From an uncultured Clostridia bacterium (GTDB taxonomy: Bacteria > Bacillota > Clostridia > Oscillospirales > Ruminococcaceae): a DNA stretch of 6,631 nt. The notes under the pieces are model-generated. The model saw nothing but the letters and a program-made list of their open reading frames with translations, ran no database searches and was not told where the DNA came from. Below, one piece after another: positions 1 to 3,969 of this stretch (position 1 is its first letter; every line of letters starts with the position of its first letter). Made by a program: the position numbers and the translations under genes. The stretch lies in the NCBI GenBank assembly GCA_938014915.1, contig CALLQQ010000005.1, forward strand, positions 1 through 6,631. Direction: 5' to 3'.

Positions 1-314
1 TCAATTGCCTGTTGCGCTCCCGATGTGATGATGATATCATCATCTTCGCCTATGATGCCTTGCTTATCTAAATGACGTCTTACCCAGTTGCGGAGTGGGG
101 GATACCCCTCCGTAATGCTATATTGCAGTGCGCCGATTGGATTATCGGCAAGTATCGTACTGCTAATTGCCGCAATTTCCTCCGTGGGGAAAGCCTCGGC
201 TGCGGGATTGCCAGCGGCAAACGGTATAACGGACGGATCGGCAGTGAATTTGAGAATTTCTCTAATTGCCGATGGTTTTAAGGAAGATACCTTCCCTGAA
301 AAGTTATAGTTCAT
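1..314 (-). CDS. PLP-dependent class I/II aminotransferase, N-terminal part (cut by window edge)
   Basis: This frame stays open for 104 codons from an ATG at 314-312 to the left edge of the window, so only the N-terminal part is visible. The start is supported by a GAGG-type ribosome binding site (complement of about 318-327); the nearby upstream ATGs are out of frame. The protein begins MNYNFSGKVSSLKPSAIRE and shows the hallmarks of fold-type I aminotransferases of the LysN / 2-aminoadipate / aromatic aminotransferase group: an AAGNP substrate-loop motif (residues 33-37), QYSITEGYPPLRNWV (64-78), and ITSGAQQAI (96-104), the start of the cofactor-phosphate loop. The PLP-binding lysine lies outside the window, so activity and substrate cannot be judged. 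The family transfers amino groups between amino acids and 2-oxo acids in the cytoplasm. It is transcribed divergently from the flippase gene. No upstream DNA-binding domain is present, so it is not a MocR/GntR-type fusion. The family call is firm; the substrate is unknown. Confidence 0.9.
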   Translation of the reverse strand, partial: MNYNFSGKVSSLKPSAIREILKFTADPSVIPFAAGNPAAEAFPTEEIAAISSTILADNPIGALQYSITEGYPPLRNWVRRHLDKQGIIGEDDDIIITSGAQQAI

Positions 315-394
315 ATAATCATCCTCATTTTCTTTTTTAGTCCTATCTTAAATAATTGTAAAACAAAGATGGAAAAAATAAATAGTATATGGTT

Positions 395-423
395 ATCTTA
401 TCATAGAAAGCACTAGTTATCAA
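395..423 (-). promoter_or_regulatory. Putative sigma-A promoter of the aminotransferase gene
   Basis: Read on the minus strand, TTGATA (418-423) is followed after exactly 17 bp by TAAGAT (395-400). A TG one base before the -10 box gives an extended -10 (TGATAAGAT). Transcription would start near 388, giving a leader of about 74 nt before the ATG at 314. This is seen by eye only, but spacing and extended -10 agree with the sigma-A consensus. Confidence 0.5.
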
Positions 424-472
424 GTAATGCGGCAATAAAAGAGCTTTTATACGACAAAAAATATTGCACGTC

Positions 473-549
473 ATTAAAGGTGCAATTGCTGATTTGGGTT
501 ATTAGAGATAGCAATTGCTGATTTGGGTTATTAAAGGTGGCAATAGCAA
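473..549. repeat. Tandem repeat, period 29 bp, about 2.6 copies, with palindromic GCAATTGC cores
   Basis: Copies run 473-500 (one base shorter), 501-529 and 530-549 (partial). Each begins ATTARAG and contains a core starting at 482, 511 and 540, exactly 29 bp apart: GCAATTGC, GCAATTGC and GCAATAGC. A 23-bp stretch (482-504 and 511-533) is identical in the first two copies and continues TGATTTGGGTTATTA after the core. The third core falls inside the -35/-10 spacer of the flippase promoter. The arrangement resembles an operator array more than a mobile or CRISPR repeat, because there are no unique spacers and only about three units. Confidence 0.75.
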
Positions 550-556
550 ATATAAT
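528..556 (+). promoter_or_regulatory. Putative promoter of the flippase-mazG-hup-rqcP cluster
   Basis: A perfect -10 box TATAAT (551-556) is preceded at 17 bp by a weak -35 TTATTA (528-533) that lies within the tandem repeat. Transcription would start near 563, leaving a leader of about 36 nt before the ATG at 599. A perfect -10 with a poor -35 often marks a promoter that is activated or otherwise regulated. The third GCAATAGC core (540-547) sits in the spacer, so a protein bound there would block polymerase. Confidence 0.5.
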
Positions 557-598
557 GAATAAAGGTATGAATTGTTGGTGTAAAAAAGGAGCGATTTA

Positions 599-2302
599 AT
601 GACCGAGAAACAAGGTCTCTTTAAGAGTTCGATAATTCTTTTTGTTGCAATGATTATTACAAAAGTTGTAGGAGCAGTATTTAAGATACCGCTTGCAAAT
701 ATCTTAGGTGGTAGTGGTATGGGGTATTTCAGTTCCGCATACGGTCTATTTTGGCCTGTATATTCCATTGTTGCGGCTGGATTGCCCATCGCCGTTGTGA
801 GGCTTGTTGCAGAAAATTCAGCAAAGGGGAATGTGTGCAATTTAAGGAAGATTAAGCGGATATCGCTCATATATTTTAGTCTGGTCGGGCTTATCGGCAG
901 TATTGTTATTCTAGCCTGTGCAAGAGTATTTTCAAATAATCTTGCACAGAATCCCGATGCATATATGGCGGTAATAGCAATGGCGCCGAGCGTGTTCTTC
1001 TGCTGCGTGATGGCAGTATATCGTGGCTATTATGAGGGACTCCAGAATATGTACCCTACTGCGGTATCACAGGTTGTCGAGTCGCTTGTTAAAGCGGTAT
1101 TCGGGCTTGGGCTATCCTATGGGGTATTGCAATACGGGATTCGCAGCTATGAGCGGGGCGGATTAGTATTCGGCAAGGCGGCGACGACATTCGAGCAGGC
1201 GACAATGCTCACACTCCCGTATGCGGCGGCGGCGGCGACGCTTGGCGTCACGATAAGCACATTTGCCGGTCTTGTCGCCGTGCTAATCAGGCATAGAATC
1301 TATGGTGACGGGATAAAACGGCAGGATCTAAAACATTCGCAAGGAGAATCGACAAATAGGGAAATATTTTCGAGGCTTTTCATAACGGCAATTCCCATTG
1401 CTATCGGGGCGGCATTTATTAGCATATCATCACTAATAGATTTAGCAACTATAATAAGGGGGCTCAGCAGTGCAATTAAAGCAAGTCCGCGCTATTTCGC
1501 CGAGAAATATAAATTCGCTTTAATTGATGGTGTGTCGCTTGATGAACTGGCGAATTTCATTTACGGATCGTATACGGGGCTAGCATCGACGATTATTGCA
1601 TTCATTCCAGCAATGTCAACGATGTTCGGCAAGAGCGCATTGCCGAGCTTAACCGCATCATGGTCGGTCGGTAATAAAGTGGCTATTAAGCATAATATCG
1701 AGACCGTACTCCGAGCATCGGCATTATTTGCAATTCCGGCTGGACTTGGTCTTTTCGTCATGGCGGAACCAGCATTAATGCTTTTATACCCGAATCGCCC
1801 GAGCGAAGTTAGCATTGCGGCATTGCCACTTGCGGTAATGTCAATTGGTGCGATAATGTTTGCGATAGTGACACCGGTATTCAGCATGTTGCAAGCAATA
1901 GGCAGAACGGATTTACCCGTTAAGCTAATGGCATTCTGCGCCGTAATAAAATTGATAGGCAATGTCGTGCTAATTCGGATTCCCTCAGTTAATATTCTAG
2001 GTGCATCAATATCAACAACTATATCGTATTCAGTAATTACTGTAATCGGCATCGCATTGCTACTACATAATGCTGGGGTGGGTTTGCGAATAAAACGCAT
2101 TTTCATACTGCCGACAATTGCAGGAATAGCTTGTGCGGTTGGCGCCGCATTGATGAAAAATTCATCTTTTTTAGAATTTCAACCGAAAGCTAAAACGATT
2201 GTATGCATAGGATTTGGGGCAATTTTATATGCAATAGTGCTATTTCTGACCGGCGGTATAAGAAAAAATGAGATATTTGATAAAATTAATCATAAAAAAT
2301 GA
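599..2302 (+). CDS. MurJ/SpoVB-family lipid-linked polysaccharide flippase (YabM-like, MOP superfamily)
   Basis: This 567-residue integral membrane protein belongs to the MOP superfamily branch of MurJ, YtgP, SpoVB and YabM, which moves undecaprenyl-linked cell-wall or polysaccharide precursors across the cytoplasmic membrane. About 14 hydrophobic segments can be read (roughly 11-30, 43-65, 90-109, 123-141, 154-177, 203-231, 258-282, 322-342, 372-392, 405-428, 438-459, 466-489, 499-518, 531-552). Family signatures are the N-terminal KIPLANILGGSGMGYFSSAY (29-48), YRGYYEGLQNMYPTAVSQVV (141-160) and QAIGRTDLPVKLM (432-444). Length fits the family (about 520-560). AAAAGGAG lies 7 nt before the ATG. 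It is first in a rightward cluster with mazG, hup and rqcP, the place YabM occupies in Bacillus. Family membership does not distinguish an essential MurJ, a spore-cortex SpoVB or another flippase, so no symbol is assigned. A run of five GCG codons (1223-1237) encodes alanines in a membrane helix and is unremarkable. Confidence 0.9.
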   Translation: MTEKQGLFKSSIILFVAMIITKVVGAVFKIPLANILGGSGMGYFSSAYGLFWPVYSIVAAGLPIAVVRLVAENSAKGNVCNLRKIKRISLIYFSLVGLIGSIVILACARVFSNNLAQNPDAYMAVIAMAPSVFFCCVMAVYRGYYEGLQNMYPTAVSQVVESLVKAVFGLGLSYGVLQYGIRSYERGGLVFGKAATTFEQATMLTLPYAAAAATLGVTISTFAGLVAVLIRHRIYGDGIKRQDLKHSQGESTNREIFSRLFITAIPIAIGAAFISISSLIDLATIIRGLSSAIKASPRYFAEKYKFALIDGVSLDELANFIYGSYTGLASTIIAFIPAMSTMFGKSALPSLTASWSVGNKVAIKHNIETVLRASALFAIPAGLGLFVMAEPALMLLYPNRPSEVSIAALPLAVMSIGAIMFAIVTPVFSMLQAIGRTDLPVKLMAFCAVIKLIGNVVLIRIPSVNILGASISTTISYSVITVIGIALLLHNAGVGLRIKRIFILPTIAGIACAVGAALMKNSSFLEFQPKAKTIVCIGFGAILYAIVLFLTGGIRKNEIFDKINHKK

Positions 2303-2380
2303 AAATACACTTGAAATATTTAGCGGAATAAGGTAATATGATAAAGAACAAGCAGGGAAAGTGCAACGCATCAGCATTGC

Positions 2381-2388
2381 AAAGGGGA
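2381..2388 (+). promoter_or_regulatory. Ribosome binding site deciding the mazG start
   Basis: AAAGGGGA lies about 9-10 nt before the ATG at 2398. The competing upstream ATG at 2338 has only AAGG (2330-2333) at the short distance of 4 nt. Starting at 2398 gives MQQFINKEKYTIYDLL, so the conserved MazG core begins about ten residues in, as is usual. Starting at 2338 would add 20 residues with no family resemblance. Confidence 0.5.
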
Positions 2389-2397
2389 TTAAGCCAT

Positions 2398-3219
2398 ATG
2401 CAGCAATTTATAAACAAAGAAAAATATACGATATATGATTTGCTAAGGATTATGGAAATCCTCAGGAGTGAGGACGGCTGCCCGTGGGATAAAGAACAGG
2501 ACCACGATTCCATTCGCAGTAACTTAATTGAAGAAGTTTATGAACTGATCGATGCTATCGATAAAGATGATAGCGATTCGATGAGGGAAGAACTGGGCGA
2601 TGTTTTATTGCAAGTCGTATTCCATTCGCAAATAGCGGCGGAGGAAGATAGGTTTAATTTCGATGATGTTTCTAACGAGATTTGCAAAAAGTTAATTATA
2701 CGTCATCCGCACATATTCGGCGATATTAAGGTCGATAATACAGATGAGGTGCTTCGCAATTGGGATAGCATCAAAATGCAAACGAAGAATCAGCATAGTT
2801 ATAGCGAAACATTGAAAGATGTGCCACGCTCATTCACCGCATTAATGCGCAGTCAGAAGGTCGGGAGCAGGGCGGGAAAAGCAGGTTATCGTTATGAAAA
2901 TGTTGATGGTGCAATGCGTGACTTAAAGAGCGAGCTAAAGGAACTTGAGCAGGCTATTAATGCTATGACGGCAGGGGATACGCAGGACTGCGAGGAGGAA
3001 CTTGGCGATTTGCTATTCTCATGTGTCAATGTAGCACGGGAGATTGGCATTGATGCGGAACTTGCACTGAATAAATCATGCGATAAATTCGTAGCTAGAT
3101 TCTGTAAGGCGGAGGAAATTGCAAATTCACACGGGAGTGACCTAAAAGATCTAGATGCCGATGAGCTGGACAAGCTATGGAAGAAGGCTAAGAAAAGCTA
3201 TAAACAGTGCGGAATGTAG
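2398..3219 (+). CDS. mazG: MazG nucleoside triphosphate pyrophosphohydrolase (two-domain)
   Basis: MazG hydrolyses (d)NTPs to the monophosphate and pyrophosphate in the cytoplasm. It is thought to remove non-canonical nucleotides and, in E. coli, to influence ppGpp levels. From the ATG at 2398 the protein has 273 residues, close to the usual 260-270. The signature GCPWDKEQ is at 27-34. The first MazG domain carries the metal-binding ExxE and ExxD motifs as E46-V-Y-E49 and E65-L-G-D68. The second repeats the pattern as E179-L-K-E182 and E201-L-G-D204, so both look intact. LIIRHPHIFGD (99-109) and NWDSIK (121-126) are also typical. The Bacillus neighbour YabN carries an extra N-terminal tetrapyrrole-methylase domain that is absent here. 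The gene starts 95 nt after the flippase stop (35 nt if the alternative ATG at 2338 is used) and 36 nt precede hup. Identity is very secure; the exact start is less so. Confidence 0.93.
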   Translation: MQQFINKEKYTIYDLLRIMEILRSEDGCPWDKEQDHDSIRSNLIEEVYELIDAIDKDDSDSMREELGDVLLQVVFHSQIAAEEDRFNFDDVSNEICKKLIIRHPHIFGDIKVDNTDEVLRNWDSIKMQTKNQHSYSETLKDVPRSFTALMRSQKVGSRAGKAGYRYENVDGAMRDLKSELKELEQAINAMTAGDTQDCEEELGDLLFSCVNVAREIGIDAELALNKSCDKFVARFCKAEEIANSHGSDLKDLDADELDKLWKKAKKSYKQCGM

Positions 3220-3230
3220 GGCATTGTTTA
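3201..3230 (+). other. Predicted RNA hairpin spanning the mazG stop codon
   Basis: TAAACAGTGC (3201-3210) can pair with GCATTGTTTA (3221-3230) over 10 bp with one G-U wobble, leaving a 10-nt loop that contains the TAG stop (3217-3219). No uridine run follows, so it is not a standard terminator. It lies just upstream of the hup ribosome binding site (3243-3247). A role in mRNA processing or stability is inference. Confidence 0.45.
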
Positions 3231-3255
3231 GATAAATTTATTGGAGGTAATCAAA

Positions 3256-3531
3256 ATGACAAAAGCAGAATTGGTAGCATCGATTGCTGAAAAGACAGAG
3301 TTGTCGAAGAAGGATTCGGAAAAGGCACTCGCAGCAGTAATTGATACAATAGTTGAAACACTAGCAACCGGTGAAAAAGTTCAATTAGTTGGGTTCGGTA
3401 CATTTGAGGTTCGCGATAGAAAAGCTAGAGATGGTATAAATCCAGCAACAAAAGAGCCAATCAAGATTCCAGCAACAAAGGTTCCAGCATTTAAGGCAGG
3501 AAGAGCTCTTAAAGAAGCAGTAGCGAAATAG
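3256..3531 (+). CDS. hup: HU family DNA-binding protein
   Basis: This is HU, the small dimeric histone-like protein that binds and bends DNA in the nucleoid without strict sequence specificity. The 91-residue length is exactly typical. Visible features are the helical dimerisation region MTKAELVASIAEKTELSKKD (1-20), the GFGTFEV strand (46-52), the DNA-gripping beta arm (about 53-75) with NPAT (62-65) holding the intercalating proline P63, and the closing VPAFKAGRALKEAV (76-89). The usual arginine before the NP pair is isoleucine (G60-I61-N62-P63), a change also known in other HU proteins. The start is the ATG at 3256, 8 nt after GGAGG (3243-3247); an in-frame TTG at 3241 is part of the Shine-Dalgarno sequence and is not a start. 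HU lies between mazG and the S4 gene, as often in Clostridia but not in Bacillus subtilis. It is usually far more abundant than its neighbours, so the hairpins around it may adjust relative expression. Confidence 0.96.
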   Translation: MTKAELVASIAEKTELSKKDSEKALAAVIDTIVETLATGEKVQLVGFGTFEVRDRKARDGINPATKEPIKIPATKVPAFKAGRALKEAVAK

Positions 3532-3552
3532 TTTAATCCTGATAGATTAAAC
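3531..3552 (+). other. Predicted RNA hairpin at the hup stop codon
   Basis: GTTTAATC (3531-3538) and GATTAAAC (3545-3552) form a perfect 8-bp stem with a 6-nt loop, starting at the last base of the hup stop codon TAG. The following bases (GAATACGAATGCG) are not T-rich, so this is not a canonical terminator. It may protect the 3' end of a hup transcript or serve as a processing site. Confidence 0.5.
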
Positions 3553-3564
3553 GAATACGAATGC

Positions 3565-3615
3565 GATTAATCGACTAAGCCGATTCTCATTGGGATATTG
3601 GCTTGTCGATTTATC
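3565..3615 (+). terminator. Long imperfect hairpin between hup and rqcP (possible weak terminator or attenuator)
   Basis: ATCGAC-(T)-AAGCCGATTCTC (3570-3588) pairs with GGGA-(T)-ATTGGCTTGTCGAT (3592-3610) around an ATT loop. The stem is about 17 bp with two single-base bulges and G-U wobbles, and it can be extended outward imperfectly to 3565/3615. The following TTATCTTTAT (3611-3620) is T-rich but interrupted, so termination would be partial at best. The structure ends about 14 nt before the rqcP ribosome binding site. Letting HU messages end here while some transcripts continue into rqcP would explain the 107-nt gap; this is inference. Confidence 0.45.
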
Positions 3616-3638
3616 TTTATATAAAATTGGAGGATGGA

Positions 3639-3881
3639 ATGAGAATCGACAAATACTTAAAGGTAACTAGATTAATAAAGCGGCGCACCGTTGCCAATGA
3701 GGCATGCGATGCTGGCAAAATTGTCGTGAATGGGAATGTGGCACGTGCCTCCTACAAGGTGAAAATCGGCGATGAAATTGAGATTAATATGGGGAAAACT
3801 CCTCTGAAAGTTAAAGTTGTCGCAATTAGCGAGCACGCAACCAAAGATACTGCCGCCGATAATTATGAAGTGATAGGGTAA
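3639..3881 (+). CDS. rqcP: S4-domain RNA-binding protein RqcP (YabO), ribosome-associated quality control
   Basis: RqcP binds the obstructed 50S subunit together with RqcH and P-site tRNA and helps add the C-terminal poly-alanine tail that marks stalled nascent chains for degradation. The 80-residue protein is almost entirely an S4 RNA-binding domain: MRIDKYLKVTRLIKRRTVAN (1-20) contains the conserved basic helix including R15-R16, followed by GKIVVNGNVARASYKVKIGDEIEI, the standard S4 turn. It closely resembles what I recall of B. subtilis YabO, including the TAADNYEVI tail (compare EAANMYTIL). The start is the ATG at 3639, 5 nt after GGAGG (3629-3633). An in-frame TTG at 3603 would add 12 residues but lies inside the hairpin upstream and has no binding site. 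It is the last gene of the cluster; in spore formers yabP and yabQ normally follow, and here a terminator does. Hsp15 is a related S4 family, but context and length favour RqcP. Confidence 0.92.
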   Translation: MRIDKYLKVTRLIKRRTVANEACDAGKIVVNGNVARASYKVKIGDEIEINMGKTPLKVKVVAISEHATKDTAADNYEVIG

Positions 3882-3900
3882 TACGTCATATTACTCTATC
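3872..3900 (+). other. Predicted RNA hairpin containing the rqcP stop codon
   Basis: GATAGGGTAATA (3872-3883) pairs with TATTACTCTATC (3889-3900) over 12 bp with a single G-U wobble and a CGTCA loop. The rqcP stop TAA (3879-3881) lies within the 5' arm. It is followed by an A-rich rather than T-rich stretch and then by a separate, stronger terminator at 3917-3949. Confidence 0.55.
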
Positions 3901-3916
3901 TGAATTAAAAATAGAG

Positions 3917-3949
3917 AAATCCTCCCGATCTATTAAGTCGGGAGGATTT
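3917..3949. terminator. Bidirectional intrinsic terminator between rqcP and cellobiose phosphorylase genes
   Basis: AAATCCTCCCGA (3917-3928) and TCGGGAGGATTT (3938-3949) form a perfect 12-bp GC-rich stem with a 9-nt loop. On the plus strand the tract TTTTCATCTTATTT follows. On the minus strand the stem is followed by TTTCTCTATTTTTAATT. It can therefore end both the rightward cluster and the leftward cellobiose phosphorylase transcript, as expected between convergent genes. Confidence 0.9.
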
Positions 3950-3969
3950 TCATCTTATTTAATTAGCCT

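Larger units (their letters stand above)
315..598. other. Divergent intergenic control region between aminotransferase and flippase genes
   Basis: This 284-bp stretch has no credible gene. It holds a minus-strand promoter (395-423), a near-palindrome ATAAAAGAGCTTTTAT (435-450), an inverted repeat ATTGCAC/GTGCAAT (463-469 and 480-486, 10-nt loop), a tandem repeat of period 29 (473-549), and a plus-strand promoter with a perfect TATAAT (551-556). The ribosome binding site of the flippase gene (AAAAGGAG, 584-591) lies 7 nt before its ATG. The density of symmetrical elements suggests control by one or more DNA-binding regulators, but none can be named. Confidence 0.6.

Noticed and set aside
72..309. 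Two short plus-strand open frames at the left edge
   Set aside because: Both are opposite the aminotransferase coding sequence, which shows clear family motifs on the minus strand.
473..549. Repeat considered as a CRISPR or insertion-sequence remnant
   Set aside because: Units are contiguous with a 29-bp period, there are no unique spacers, only about 2.6 copies, and no transposase or terminal inverted repeats nearby.
502..870. 122-codon minus-strand open frame overlapping the repeat and the flippase start
   Set aside because: It begins inside the flippase coding region, ends in the repeat region, and shows no recognisable protein features.
1223..1237. Trinucleotide repeat of five GCG units in the flippase gene
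   Set aside because: It simply encodes an alanine run in a predicted membrane helix; five units are too few to suggest phase variation.
1561..2106. 181-codon open frame on the minus strand inside the flippase gene
   Set aside because: It is fully antisense to a well-supported membrane protein gene, has no recognisable domain or binding site, and its composition mirrors the codon pattern of the real gene.
3167..3203. Internal hup promoter (TGGACA with TATAAA)
   Set aside because: The boxes are about 26 bp apart, far outside the usual 16-18 bp spacing.
3598..3625. Promoter for rqcP (TTGGCT, 16 bp, TATAAA)
   Set aside because: The start would fall near 3632, within the ribosome binding site, leaving no usable leader; the -35 also lies in the hairpin arm.
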